Of a DNA stretch of 64,000 nucleotides, positions 27,308 through 38,202 are shown in pieces (positions within the stretch are counted from its first letter, which is position 1; every line of letters starts with the position of its first letter). Origin of the DNA: Burkholderia cepacia ATCC 25416 (GTDB lineage: Bacteria > Pseudomonadota > Gammaproteobacteria > Burkholderiales > Burkholderiaceae); NCBI RefSeq assembly GCF_001411495.1, contig NZ_CP012981.1, forward strand, positions 2,356,001-2,420,000, in the 5' to 3' direction. The position numbers were made by a program, and so were the translations under genes. The notes below the pieces were generated by a model. The model searched no databases, was not told where the DNA came from, and worked only from the letters and a program-made list of their open reading frames with translations.

Positions 27308-27760
27308 ATGGCGACGACAACCGGCCGGTACAGCCCCGCGTGGATTTGTGCGCTGCTCGCGCAGCCGTGGATCGGCGCGCTGGTTCGACTTGCACTCGTG
27401 TCCGCCTTTCTGATCGGCGGGATCAACAAGGCGATGCACTTCGACGCAGCAATCGCGGAGCAGGCGCATTTCGGTTTGCACCCGCCCGCGTTGTGGGCTG
27501 CACTGGCGGTCGTCGTCGAGATCGGCGGCTCGCTGTGCATCGTGTTTCGCCGCTTCACGTGGCTCGGCGCCGGCGGCCTCGGCATGCTGACGCTCGTCGC
27601 GATGGCGGTGGCGAACGACTTCTGGAACCAGACGGGCGCCGCGCGTTTCATGGCGCTCAACAGCTTTTTCGAGCATCTCGGGCTGATCGCGGCACTCGTG
27701 CTCGCGACGCGGCTCGCCGATGCGACGTATCCGGCCGGCAACGGCCGTGCCACTCGATGA
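27308..27760 (+). CDS. DoxX-family membrane protein
   Basis: 150 aa, starting 1 base after the amidohydrolase stop. Four hydrophobic segments and the family's LVSAFLIGGINKAMHF N-terminal pattern. DoxX-like proteins are linked to thiosulphate or quinone chemistry in some species, but most are of unknown function. It sits inside the six-gene operon. Confidence 0.85.
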   Translation: MATTTGRYSPAWICALLAQPWIGALVRLALVSAFLIGGINKAMHFDAAIAEQAHFGLHPPALWAALAVVVEIGGSLCIVFRRFTWLGAGGLGMLTLVAMAVANDFWNQTGAARFMALNSFFEHLGLIAALVLATRLADATYPAGNGRATR

Positions 27761-27785
27761 CGATCAACAACAAGGACATCCAGTC

Positions 27786-28700
27786 ATGAAATCGATTCGT
27801 TCCGCCTTGCTCGCGCTGGCGATCGCCGCAGGCCTCGTCGCGGCGCCGGCCGCGTACGCGAAGCCGCCCGTCCTGCCGGCGGCCACGCCGACGCTCGCCG
27901 TCGGGCCGCAATACGACACGGCGCACGTGTACGTGGCGCCGGAAGATTTCGATCGCTTCACCGACAGCTTCGTCGCGACGTTCGGCGGCAGCAAGTCGAA
28001 GCAGGGCGTGTTCCAGGTCACGCCGACGCCAAGCCAGACGATGTCGCAGCTCGTGTTCACGCCGGCCGGCACGATCTCGGTGTTCGGCTTCAAGACGCCG
28101 ACTCCCTGGCCGTTCGGCGCGGAGCGCACGGGTTATCTCGTCACCGACATGGATGCGGCGATGAAGGTGGCGCGCGAGCACGGCGCGGAAGTGATCGTCG
28201 ACACGTTTCCCGATCCGATCGGCCGCGATGCGGTGATCGCGTGGACGGGCGGCGTGAAGATGCAGCTCTACTGGCACACGCAGGCGCCGAAGTACGACGC
28301 ACTGCAGACGATCCCCGAGAATCGCGTGTACGTGTCGCCGCAGAGCGTGCGCAAGTTCGTGCACGACTTCGTCAAGTTCTCGAACGGCAAGGTGCTCTCG
28401 GACGATCTGAAGGCGCCCGGCGTCGAGATCGGCCGCCCGAACGACACCTATCGCCGCATTCGCATCACGTCGGGCTTCGGCAAGATGACGGTGCTCGTGA
28501 CGGACGGCCACCTGCCTTATCCGTACGGGCACGAGACGACGGGCTACGAGGTGCCCGACCTGGCCGCAACGCTGGAGAAAGCCAGGGCGGCCGGCGTCGA
28601 CGTGCTCGTGCCGCCGTACACGGCGGACGGGCGCGACGCGGCGCTGGTCCGGTTCCCCGGCGGTTATGTCGCCGAGATCCACGCGGGTGCGGCGCGATGA
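27786..28700 (+). CDS. Secreted glyoxalase/VOC-family protein
   Basis: 304 aa with a clear signal peptide ending AYA (residue ~25). Two VOC modules can be seen: the N-terminal half (about 35-175, AHVYVAPEDFDRF...) and the C-terminal half (about 185-300, ENRVYVSPQSVRKF...). VOC proteins act as metal-dependent lyases, isomerases or binding proteins. An exported double-VOC protein next to a porin suggests periplasmic substrate handling. The last bases overlap the next start. Confidence 0.83.
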   Translation: MKSIRSALLALAIAAGLVAAPAAYAKPPVLPAATPTLAVGPQYDTAHVYVAPEDFDRFTDSFVATFGGSKSKQGVFQVTPTPSQTMSQLVFTPAGTISVFGFKTPTPWPFGAERTGYLVTDMDAAMKVAREHGAEVIVDTFPDPIGRDAVIAWTGGVKMQLYWHTQAPKYDALQTIPENRVYVSPQSVRKFVHDFVKFSNGKVLSDDLKAPGVEIGRPNDTYRRIRITSGFGKMTVLVTDGHLPYPYGHETTGYEVPDLAATLEKARAAGVDVLVPPYTADGRDAALVRFPGGYVAEIHAGAAR

Positions 28701-29392
28701 AGCACGAGGACACGATTCTTGCCGCGGTGGCCGGCTTCGTCGACACGCTGAGCTTCGTCGCGCTGTTCGGGCTGTTCACCGCGCACGTGACCGGCAACTT
28801 CGTGCTGATCGGCGCGGGGGCCGCGGGGTTCGGCCAGGGCGTCCTGCTGAAGCTGAGCGTGTTTCCCGCGTTCGTGTGCGGTGTCGTCGCGAGCAGCCTG
28901 ATCGCGCGCGCGTTTTCCGGGCGGCCCGCGTGGCAGGGCACGCGGGCGCTGCATGCGGTCCAGGCCGTGCTGCTGCTCGGCTTCTGCGCGGCCGGCGTGT
29001 GGGCGTCGCCCGTCACGCAATCCGACAGCCTGCCGGTGCTGCTGGCCGGCATCGTCGGCACGTTCGCGATGGGCATCCAGAACGCGCATCCGCGCGTGAT
29101 CGCGCGCGCCGGCGTGCCGAACACGGTGATGACCGGCAACGTCACGCAGGCGATTCTCGACGTCGTCGACCTGCTGTCCGCCGGCACGCCCGACAGCGTG
29201 CGCACGGCGGCACGCGCGCGCTTCGCGAAGATGTGGCCGGCGATCGTCGCGTTCGCGCTCGGCGCGATGGCCGGCGCGCTGGGCTTTCGCTATCTCGGGT
29301 TCTGGGCGCTTCTGGCTCCGGCCGTCGCGCTCGCGGGACTGGCGGCCTGCGCGGGGATGTCCGCCGGCACCGCCGCGCGGGAGCATGCGTGA
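28697..29392 (+). CDS. DUF1275 (YoaK-like) membrane protein
   Basis: 231 aa, ATG overlapping the VOC gene's stop (GATGA). Six or seven transmembrane segments, with the family's GFVDTLSF and AHVTGNFV pattern near the N-terminus and a TGNVTQ motif in the middle. No function is established for the family; small-molecule transport is often supposed. Overlaps the porin gene's possible GTG start by 4 bases. Confidence 0.85.
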   Translation: MKHEDTILAAVAGFVDTLSFVALFGLFTAHVTGNFVLIGAGAAGFGQGVLLKLSVFPAFVCGVVASSLIARAFSGRPAWQGTRALHAVQAVLLLGFCAAGVWASPVTQSDSLPVLLAGIVGTFAMGIQNAHPRVIARAGVPNTVMTGNVTQAILDVVDLLSAGTPDSVRTAARARFAKMWPAIVAFALGAMAGALGFRYLGFWALLAPAVALAGLAACAGMSAGTAAREHA

Positions 29393-29496
29393 TCGGGCGG
29401 CGCGGCGGGCTGCGCGGCGGCCGCGACCGGCGAGCGGGTCGCGCGGATGCACGCGAGCGTGACCGAACGGCCGCGGCGGTCGGGCAGCTTCGGGCG

Positions 29497-30948
29497 ATGC
29501 CGCGAGCCGCTCGCCTCGACCGGCTTGCCCGCGCGTCGCTCGTCGCGGGGCTGCTGCTCGCGGGTACCGATGCGGCTCGAGCGGATGCGGAGACCGCACC
29601 GGCCGCCGCCGATGGCGCACCCGCCGCGACCTGCACGGCCAAGCGGCCGACCGTGCTGTTCAACCGCTGGCAGGAGGACTGGTCGGTGCTCGCGAATCCG
29701 TGCGTGCCGCGCGCACCGCTCGACGGCTTGAAATATATCCCGCTCGGTAACGATCCGGCTTCCTATCTGTCGCTCGGCGTGAACCTGCGCGAGCGCCTCG
29801 AGACCAACGACGCGCCGCTGTTCGGCATCGGCTCCGCGCAATCGGATACGTACCTGATCCAGCGTGTCGAGGTGCATGCCGACGCGCATCTGGGCCAGCA
29901 CTGGCAGTTCTTCGTGCAGTTGCAGGACGACCGCGCATTCGGCAAGAACACGATCTCGCCGGTCGACAGGAACCCGCTCGATCTCGAGCAGGCGTTCGCG
30001 ACCTACACGGGCGCGCTCGGCGGCGGGACGTTCAAATTCCGCGTCGGCCGGCAGGAGATGGCGTTCGACCTGCAGCGTTTCATCGCCGCGCGCGACGGCC
30101 CGAACGTGCGGCTGGCGTTCGATGCGGTGTGGGCCGACTACGAGTACCGGAAGTGGCGCTTCATCGCGTATGCGACGCAGCCGGTGCAGAACCGCACCGT
30201 GTCCGCGTTCGACGACGTGTCGAACCGCGACCTCACGTTCAGCGGCGTGCGCTTCGAGCGGCAGTCGGTCGGGCCCGGCGACCTGTCGGGCTACTGGTCG
30301 CGCTATAACCGCAGCAGCGCGCGCTTTCTCGATGCGAGCGGCGCGGAGCGCCGTGACGTGTGGGACCTGCGTTACACCGGCACGCACGGCCGCTTCGACT
30401 GGGATCTCGAAACGATGCTGCAGACGGGCACGGTCGGCAGCAGCACGATCCGCGCGTGGGCGGTCGGCTCGATCGCCGGCTACCGGCTCGACGCGCCGTG
30501 GTCGCCGCGCATCGCGCTGCAGGTCGATGCGGCGTCGGGCGACAGGCATCCGCACGACGGCCGGGTCGAGACCTTCAATCCGCTGTTTCCGAACGGCTAT
30601 TACTTCACGCTCGCCGGCTTCACCGGGTATTCGAACCTGATCCACGTGAAGCCGTCGGTGACGCTGAAGCCGTCGCCGAACCTGTCGTTGCTCGGTGCGC
30701 TCGGTTTCCAGTGGCGCGAGACGACCGGCGATGCGGTCTACCAGCAGGGCAATGCGGTGGTGCCGGGCACGGCAGGCAAGGGCGGGTCGTGGACGGGGAT
30801 GTACGTGCAGCTGCGTGCCGACTGGACGATCGCCGCGAACCTGATCGGTGCGGTCGAGGCCGTGCATTTCCAGGTCGGCGATGCGATCCGCGAGGCAGGC
30901 GGGCACAACGCCGACTATGTCGGGGTCGAGCTGAAGTACGGCTGGTGA
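29497..30948 (+). CDS. Alginate-export-type outer-membrane porin
   Basis: 483 aa from ATG 29497, which gives a usual signal peptide (MPRAARLDRLARASLVAGLL..., cut near ADA). A GTG at 29389 with GGGAG in front would couple to DUF1275 but adds 36 Arg-rich residues before the signal, so I prefer the ATG. The mature chain has alternating amphipathic beta-strands, ending in the aromatic-rich ELKYGW typical of outer-membrane barrels. It is the last gene of the operon and probably admits its substrate. Confidence 0.8.
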   Translation: MPRAARLDRLARASLVAGLLLAGTDAARADAETAPAAADGAPAATCTAKRPTVLFNRWQEDWSVLANPCVPRAPLDGLKYIPLGNDPASYLSLGVNLRERLETNDAPLFGIGSAQSDTYLIQRVEVHADAHLGQHWQFFVQLQDDRAFGKNTISPVDRNPLDLEQAFATYTGALGGGTFKFRVGRQEMAFDLQRFIAARDGPNVRLAFDAVWADYEYRKWRFIAYATQPVQNRTVSAFDDVSNRDLTFSGVRFERQSVGPGDLSGYWSRYNRSSARFLDASGAERRDVWDLRYTGTHGRFDWDLETMLQTGTVGSSTIRAWAVGSIAGYRLDAPWSPRIALQVDAASGDRHPHDGRVETFNPLFPNGYYFTLAGFTGYSNLIHVKPSVTLKPSPNLSLLGALGFQWRETTGDAVYQQGNAVVPGTAGKGGSWTGMYVQLRADWTIAANLIGAVEAVHFQVGDAIREAGGHNADYVGVELKYGW

Positions 30949-30964
30949 CGCGCGCGCACCGATG

Positions 30965-30990
30965 AAAAAAGGGCGGCCGGGAGGCCGCCC
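30965..30990 (-). terminator. Intrinsic terminator of the phosphatase gene (minus strand)
   Basis: Stem GGGCGGCC/GGCCGCCC (30971-30978 with 30983-30990) around GGGA; on the minus strand it is followed by six T residues (A-run 30965-30970). Confidence 0.8.
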
Positions 30991-31039
30991 TTCGTGCATT
31001 CGGGCCGGCGATGACACCGGCCCGCCTGTCGCGATGCCG

Positions 31040-32626
31040 TTACAGGTTCGGCGACAGTTGCAGCGCGTTCGTCAGGTCGCCCATCGGCTGCCCGCCGTTG
31101 GCCTTCAGCGCGTCGTCGCGCTGTTGCAGGCCGGCGAGGCGCGGCAGCGAGAAGCGGCGCGTGATGAAGCGCAGGATCGACGCGGTGTCGTACTGCGTGT
31201 GGTCGACGAAACCCTTCTTCGAGAACGGCGACACGATCAGCGCCGGAATGCGCGTGCCCGGGCCCCAGCGGTCGCCCTTCGGCGGCGACACGTGATCCCA
31301 GAAGCCGCCGTTTTCGTCGTACGTGACGACCACGACCATGTTCTTCCACTGCGGGCTCGCCTGCAGGTGCGCGAGCACGTTCGCGATGTGCTGGTCGCCG
31401 CTTGCGACGTCCGTGTAACCCGGGTGCTCGTTCAGGTTGCCCTGCGGCTTGTAGAACGCGACCTGCGGCAGCGTGCCCGCGTCGATCGCCTTGATGAACT
31501 CGCTGCCGTCGGTGCCGCCGTCGAGCAAGTGCTGCGCGCGGCTCGTGCTGCCCGGCGCCTGGTTCGCGTAGTAGTTGAACGGCTGGTGGTGCGGCTGGAA
31601 GTTCGGCGCCGTCATGTTCGGGCCGTAGATCACGTTCGCCGTGCCGCTTTGCGCGGCCTGCAGTGCCTGGTTCCACGCACCGCCGTACCACGCCCACGAC
31701 ACGCCCGCGTTGGTCAGCAGGTCGCCGATGTTCTGTTGCGACTGCGGCGGCAGTGTCGTCGCGGCCGACGGGTCGGCGAGGTTCGGATCGCCGCCCGACG
31801 CCGCCTTGTTGCCGCTCGGCTGGTACGGCGGCTGCATCGTGTTGATCGCGTAGAAGTCCGGCGTCAGGTTGCCCGAGTTCACGAACTTCGGCGCGCCGTC
31901 GAGCGCGGAAGCGGGCGAGTTGCTCGCGAGCTGCAGCGACTTGCCGTCGGCGGCGACGGCCGAGATCGAACCGGCGGCCGGGCTCTTGTCCGCGTTCGCG
32001 TAGAACGGCGCGCACGCGCAGATCAGGTACTGGTGGTTCAGGAACGAGCCGCCGAACGCGCCCATGAAGAAGTTGTCGGCCAGCGTGAACTGCTGCGCGA
32101 TCTTCCACAGCGGCAGCTTCGTCGCGTCGGGCGTGTAGTGGCCCATCACGAGGCCGCCCGAGTCGGCCCATGCGGCGAACATGTCGTTCTTGCCGCCGTT
32201 GATCTGCATCTGGTTCTCGTAGAAGCGGTGATACAGGTCGCGCGTCGTCACGCTCATCGGCGTGTTGAAGCCGTTCGGGTCGTCGATCGCGAACGGCGCG
32301 TTCGGCAGGTTCGCCGTCATCGCCTCGGTCACGGCCGGCGTCACGCCCTTCGCGGTCAGGCCGCCCCAGGCCTTCGGCAGCGTCGCGAGCGGCTGGCCGT
32401 TGCGGTCCTTCTGCTGCGCGCTGGCCGCGGTCACGTTCTGCAGGCCGTTCGCGCCGGGGAAGTTGCCGTACAGGTTGTCGAAGCTGCGGTTTTCCGCGTA
32501 GATCACGACGACGTTCTTGACCGTCGACAGGCCTTGCTGCTGCACGTCGTCGCCGCCGCAGGCGGTGAGGGCGGCAGCCGCGGCAACGGCGATCGGTGTA
32601 AAGCGAATCCAGGCGTGGTTTTTCAT
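31040..32626 (-). CDS. acpA: Lipoprotein acid phosphatase, AcpA / phospholipase C family
   Basis: 528 aa. Lipobox AALTAC gives a lipid-modified Cys (residue ~23). The alkaline-phosphatase-like PF04185 fold is indicated by ENRSFDN near the N-terminus and by the metal residues in YDENGGFWDHV. Members release phosphate from phosphomonoesters, or headgroups from phospholipids. It diverges from a cytochrome peroxidase across a region with a Pho-box-like array, so it may be induced under phosphate limitation. The terminator is at 30965-30990. Confidence 0.83.
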   Translation of the reverse strand: MKNHAWIRFTPIAVAAAAALTACGGDDVQQQGLSTVKNVVVIYAENRSFDNLYGNFPGANGLQNVTAASAQQKDRNGQPLATLPKAWGGLTAKGVTPAVTEAMTANLPNAPFAIDDPNGFNTPMSVTTRDLYHRFYENQMQINGGKNDMFAAWADSGGLVMGHYTPDATKLPLWKIAQQFTLADNFFMGAFGGSFLNHQYLICACAPFYANADKSPAAGSISAVAADGKSLQLASNSPASALDGAPKFVNSGNLTPDFYAINTMQPPYQPSGNKAASGGDPNLADPSAATTLPPQSQQNIGDLLTNAGVSWAWYGGAWNQALQAAQSGTANVIYGPNMTAPNFQPHHQPFNYYANQAPGSTSRAQHLLDGGTDGSEFIKAIDAGTLPQVAFYKPQGNLNEHPGYTDVASGDQHIANVLAHLQASPQWKNMVVVVTYDENGGFWDHVSPPKGDRWGPGTRIPALIVSPFSKKGFVDHTQYDTASILRFITRRFSLPRLAGLQQRDDALKANGGQPMGDLTNALQLSPNL

Positions 32627-32771
32627 CCGTTGTACTCTCTATCTCTCTCTTGTCGCGTGGGGAACCGGCGCATTCGTGTACCACCGGTTCGCGAGGTGGC
32701 CGTGGCATGTCCGGCTGCACGCATTTTGAGGGTGCGATTTGACAGGCGGGTGTAGGCGTCCTTTCGATTGG

Positions 32772-32811
32772 CTGTCGATGAGTCGTCATGCAACGGTCAT
32801 GCGGCTGACAT
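32772..32811 (+). promoter_or_regulatory. Pho-box-like array of four 7-base repeats
   Basis: Four CTGTCAT-like 7-mers spaced by exactly 4 bases: CTGTCGA (32772), TCGTCAT (32783), CGGTCAT (32794), CTGACAT (32805). The 11-base period and sequence match the PhoB binding pattern. It lies between acpA and the peroxidase gene. Confidence 0.55.
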
Positions 32812-32850
32812 AAACTCCGGCCGCTCCTGAACCTACTTTCCGACGAATCG

Positions 32851-34227
32851 ATGAAGCCTCGCCAACCGACAGCCGGCGCATTCGCGCGTTCGTGGCTGCA
32901 TCTCGCCGGCGCATTCGCGCTGGCCGCCACGCTCGTCACCGTTGCCGGCTGTGACGGACAGCCCGGTGCCGGTGCGCCGTCCGCACAGGCTGCGAGCGCG
33001 CCGGGCGGCGCGCACCCCGTTGCGTCCGCAACGGTTGCCGCGAGCGGCGCCGTGGTCGCGACGAACCAGCCGCAGACGCGGGCACAAGTTTACGAAGGCG
33101 TGCGCCGGATGACGGCGCTCGGCAAGCAACTTTTCTTCGACCCTACGCTGTCAGGTTCCGGCAAGCTCGCGTGCGCGTCGTGTCACAGCCCCGATCACGC
33201 ATTCGGGCCGCCCAATGCGCTGGACGTGCAGTTCGGCGGCGACGACATGAAGCATCCGGGCTTTCGTGCGGTGCCGTCGCTCAAGTACCTGCAGGGCGTG
33301 CCGCAGTTCACCGAGCACTTCCACGATTCCGACGACGAAGGCGACGAAAGCGTCGATGCGGGCCCGACGGGCGGCCTCACGTGGGACGGCCGCGTCGACA
33401 CGGGCGCCGAGCAGGCGCGCATTCCGCTCACGTCGCCGTTCGAGATGAACAGCTCGCCGGCGAAGGTCGCGCAGGCCGTGAAGGCCGCGCCGTACGCGGA
33501 GGAGTTCCGCGCGGTGTTCGGCGTGAAGGTGCTCGACGACGACGCGGCCACGTTCAAGGCCGTGCTGCGCGCGCTCGAAACGTTCGAGCAGACGCCCGAG
33601 CTGTTCTCGCCGTACACGAGCAAGTACGACGCGTATCTCGCGGGCCATGCGCAGCTCACGCCGGCCGAAATGCGCGGCCTGCAGCTGTTCAACGACGAGA
33701 AGAAGGGCAACTGCGCGAGCTGCCACATCAGCCAGCGCGCACTCGACGGCACGCCGCCGCAGTTCAGCGATTTCGGGCTGATCGCGATCGCGGTGCCGCG
33801 CAATCGCGCGCTGCCCGTCAATCGCGACCCGCGCTTTCACGACCTCGGCGCGTGCGGCCCCGAGCGTACCGACCTGAAGGGCCGCGACGAATTCTGCGGG
33901 TTGTTCCGCACGCCGTCGCTGCGCAACGTCGCGCTGCGCAAGACGTTCTTCCACAACGGCGTCTATCACACGCTCGAGGACGTGATGCGCTTCTACGTCG
34001 AGCGCGACATTCATCCGGAGAAGTTCTATCCGGTCGTGCACGGCAAGGTGCAGATCTATGACGACCTGCCGAAACGCTACTGGCCGAACATCAACCGCGA
34101 GGCGCCGTTCGACCGCAAGCGCGGCGAGCAGCCGGCGCTGAACGCGGCCGAGATCAAGGACGTGATCGCCTTCCTCGGCACGTTGACTGACGGATATCAG
34201 CAAGCGGCCGCGCCGGGCGGCCACTAG
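32851..34227 (+). CDS. Di-haem cytochrome-c peroxidase (lipoprotein)
   Basis: 458 aa. Lipobox TVAGC (about residue 34), and two haem-binding CxxCH motifs, C108-C111-H112 and C288-C291-H292, as in bacterial di-haem peroxidases (MauG/CCP family). It should reduce peroxide with electrons from cytochrome c in the periplasm. It is divergent from acpA, with a Pho-box-like array in between, so the pair may share a regulator. Confidence 0.9.
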   Translation: MKPRQPTAGAFARSWLHLAGAFALAATLVTVAGCDGQPGAGAPSAQAASAPGGAHPVASATVAASGAVVATNQPQTRAQVYEGVRRMTALGKQLFFDPTLSGSGKLACASCHSPDHAFGPPNALDVQFGGDDMKHPGFRAVPSLKYLQGVPQFTEHFHDSDDEGDESVDAGPTGGLTWDGRVDTGAEQARIPLTSPFEMNSSPAKVAQAVKAAPYAEEFRAVFGVKVLDDDAATFKAVLRALETFEQTPELFSPYTSKYDAYLAGHAQLTPAEMRGLQLFNDEKKGNCASCHISQRALDGTPPQFSDFGLIAIAVPRNRALPVNRDPRFHDLGACGPERTDLKGRDEFCGLFRTPSLRNVALRKTFFHNGVYHTLEDVMRFYVERDIHPEKFYPVVHGKVQIYDDLPKRYWPNINREAPFDRKRGEQPALNAAEIKDVIAFLGTLTDGYQQAAAPGGH

Positions 34228-34340
34228 TAGGCGGTGCGGACGGCACGCATGCTATCCTCGCTCGCTGACAGGCGCAGTGTGCGTGCCAGTTCGCCGGCAT
34301 GCGCGGTGCGCCGTTCGATCGAACATCCAAGGAGAACAAC

Positions 34341-34727
34341 ATGTCGATGCGTGCATCCCTTTCCGTCGTCACGCGCGTGCTGGCCGGCGCCGCGTGCGCA
34401 GCCGCGATGCTGCCCGCCCATGCGCAGAACAACCTGAACTTCCTGAACGACACGCCGCTCAGCTACTTCAGCAAGGCCGACCGCGCGTCGCTCGCGAAGG
34501 CCGCCGCGCAGGTGCGCGACGAAGGCAAGGACGGCGAGACCACGGCGTGGCAGAGCAGCGGCCGCGGCACGCAGATCGATGCGAAGCTCACGCCGACCAC
34601 GACCGAGACGGACGGCAAGACCTGCCGCCAAATCGCCACCGAAATCACCGCGAAGGGCCAGACGATGACGCTCAAGCCCGTCTATTGCAAGACCGACGCG
34701 GGCAAGTGGCAGTTGCAGAAGCGCTGA
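34341..34727 (+). CDS. Small secreted protein, RT0821/Lpp0805-like surface antigen type
   Basis: 128 aa with ribosome site AAGGAG (34329-34334). A signal peptide ends AHA (residue ~28). The C-terminal ~70 residues have a beta-rich, two-Cys (TCRQ, YCKT) pattern seen in the 17-kDa surface-antigen-like family. Function unknown. A TATCCT at 34253-34258 is a possible -10. Confidence 0.65.
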   Translation: MSMRASLSVVTRVLAGAACAAAMLPAHAQNNLNFLNDTPLSYFSKADRASLAKAAAQVRDEGKDGETTAWQSSGRGTQIDAKLTPTTTETDGKTCRQIATEITAKGQTMTLKPVYCKTDAGKWQLQKR

Positions 34728-34738
34728 GCACGCGCGTG

Positions 34739-35209
34739 ATGAAGCGGGGCGACGCGCCGCGCACGGTGTCGTGCGGCGTCGTGATCCTCGATGCGGCCGG
34801 CCGCGTGTTCCTCGCGCACGCGACGGACACCACGCACTGGGACATCCCGAAGGGGCAGGGCGAGCCGGGCGAATCGCCGGCCGACGCCGCGCTGCGCGAA
34901 CTGCTCGAGGAAACCGGCATCGCGCTGGCGCCGGCCCGGTTGCTCGATCTCGGCCGCTTTGCGTACCGGCACGACAAGGATCTGCACCTGTTCGCGGTGC
35001 AGGTGGCCGAAGGCGAGATCGATCCCGCGCAGTGCACGTGCACGTCGCTGTTTCCGAGCCGCCGCGACGGCTCGATGATTCCCGAGATGGATGCGTATCG
35101 CTGGACCGTGCCGGCCGACATCGACGCGTATGCGAGCCGCAGCCTCGCGCGGCTGTTTCGCACGAAGCTGTCGCTGGTGGATCTGCATCGGCGGTTGACG
35201 GGCGCGTAA
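34739..35209 (+). CDS. Nudix hydrolase
   Basis: 156 aa from ATG 34739. A perfect Nudix box G-x5-E-x7-REL-x-EE-x-GI covers the family signature (about residues 40-62). These enzymes cleave nucleoside diphosphates linked to other groups, or capped nucleic acids. It follows the surface antigen gene by 11 bases and ends just before a bidirectional terminator. Confidence 0.9.
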   Translation: MKRGDAPRTVSCGVVILDAAGRVFLAHATDTTHWDIPKGQGEPGESPADAALRELLEETGIALAPARLLDLGRFAYRHDKDLHLFAVQVAEGEIDPAQCTCTSLFPSRRDGSMIPEMDAYRWTVPADIDAYASRSLARLFRTKLSLVDLHRRLTGA

Positions 35210-35223
35210 CCCCGGCAGGCAAT

Positions 35224-35250
35224 AAAAAAACCGGCGCAAGCCGGTTTTTT
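35224..35250. terminator. Bidirectional intrinsic terminator
   Basis: AAAAAAACCGGC-GCAA-GCCGGTTTTTT: a 6-base-pair stem and tetraloop with seven A before and six T after, between the convergent Nudix gene and the hypothetical gene at 35280. Confidence 0.85.
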
Positions 35251-35279
35251 CATGGTTCGTCCGATTCGCCGCCGGCGAG

Positions 35280-35723
35280 TCAGGTCAGCCATCGATCGGT
35301 GTCGCGATGCTGGTCGAGGCCGATCGCTTCGAATTCGTCGAACGCGTCGCCCCTGGCGACGCCGAGTTCGCGAAGCGCTTCGTTGATCGCGTGGTCCGAC
35401 ACGACGAGCGGGCCGCTTGCGCGGCCATCCGCGAAGCGCGCATGCGCCTGGGTGCCGCTGCCGCCGAAGAATTCGGCTTCGACATAAGCCAGTGCAGCGA
35501 GCGCACTCAACTGTTCACACAGCGACAGAAGTGCCGGCGGCAGCACCGTGTCGTCCCCGTCGGTCAACGGGCAGAACGGGATGGCGTGAGCGTCCCGGAA
35601 CGCGGTGTCGAGCGGGATCATGTCGATGTCGCCGCGCAGGCGGACGACGTGCAGCCCGCGCGGCAGCGGCGCGGACGCAAATGCGCCGGATCTGGCGACG
35701 ATGGCCTGCAGCGAATAGGGCAT
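35280..35723 (-). CDS. Hypothetical protein
   Basis: 147 aa from ATG 35723, with AGGAA upstream at a good distance. I recognise no domain. It has no signal peptide or membrane segment, and a soluble mixed alpha/beta composition with an acidic C-terminus (FDEFEAIGLDQHRDT). It may be co-directional with glnS, but the 137-base gap between the genes argues against tight coupling. Confidence 0.65.
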   Translation of the reverse strand: MPYSLQAIVARSGAFASAPLPRGLHVVRLRGDIDMIPLDTAFRDAHAIPFCPLTDGDDTVLPPALLSLCEQLSALAALAYVEAEFFGGSGTQAHARFADGRASGPLVVSDHAINEALRELGVARGDAFDEFEAIGLDQHRDTDRWLT

Positions 35724-35860
35724 GACGACGGTTCCTGGCGTGGCATTCGGGGCAGGCTGCCCCGGCGAGCGGCCGGTCGGGCTGCGCATCGGCGCAGCCG
35801 TTGTCCGAGCATGACGAACGGGTCAGGCGCGGGCGACCGGCGCCGCGCCTGTCCGATCCG

Positions 35861-37570
<1,710 letters not shown>

Positions 37571-37724
37571 GCGGATGGCGTCAGGTTGTGTCGGCGCGTC
37601 GCGCCGGTTTAATCCCGTGATTCTACCTGACCGGGGTCCGTCCCGCGCGGCTGGCGGCGCGGCAGGCACGGGTTTCGACGGATTATCTCGATATTGTGTC
37701 GGCTGTAACACGACGTAAATCGGA

Positions 37725-37754
37725 TTGCCCGGGCCGTTTGGCGTTGCCTATGAT
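37725..37754 (+). promoter_or_regulatory. Probable sigma70 promoter of the glycine-zipper gene
   Basis: -35-like TTGCCC (37725-37730), 18-base spacer, -10-like TATGAT (37749-37754). The gene starts at 37815 after GAGGA. Confidence 0.5.
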
Positions 37755-37814
37755 GGCTTCACCGATTCGATACCGCCGTTCGCATAACCGCGCGGCGAGA
37801 GGACACCAACAATC

Positions 37815-38024
37815 ATGATGAAGAAGACCACGTTTATCGTTCGTACCGCCGTGATCGTCGCGGCCCTGTCGCAACTCGGCGCGTGCGCCATGACGCATAC
37901 GCAGCGCAATGCCGGCATCGGCGCGGCCGCCGGCGGCGCGCTCGGTTACCTGGTGACGGGCGGCCCGCTCGGCACGGTCGCCGGCGCCGCGGCGGGCGGT
38001 ATCGTCGGCGCGAACGTGCGCTGA
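37815..38024 (+). CDS. Glycine-zipper lipoprotein (OsmB-like)
   Basis: 69 aa (start could be 37818). Lipobox LSQLGAC gives a lipid-modified Cys, followed by a run of Gly/Ala-rich repeats with GxxxG spacing (GIGAAAGGALGYLV, GTVAGAAAGGIVG). Such lipoproteins are usually envelope-stress-linked. An 11-base-pair hairpin, CGAGCCGCGTG/CACGCGGCTCG, lies at 38039-38061 after the stop and could end transcription, though without a T-run. Confidence 0.83.
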   Translation: MMKKTTFIVRTAVIVAALSQLGACAMTHTQRNAGIGAAAGGALGYLVTGGPLGTVAGAAAGGIVGANVR

Positions 38025-38202
38025 TCGATGACATGACGCGAGCCGCGTGCCACGCGGCTCGTCGTCCGGTCGCGACGCCGTCCCGCACGCGTCCCGGCCC
38101 CTTGCACATCCTTCCGGTTTCAGACAGGCAGCATCAGGGAGGAACGGGTGTGCGACACTGCGTCGACGCCATATAACGATTTCACCCGTCGACGCACCTT
38201 CC

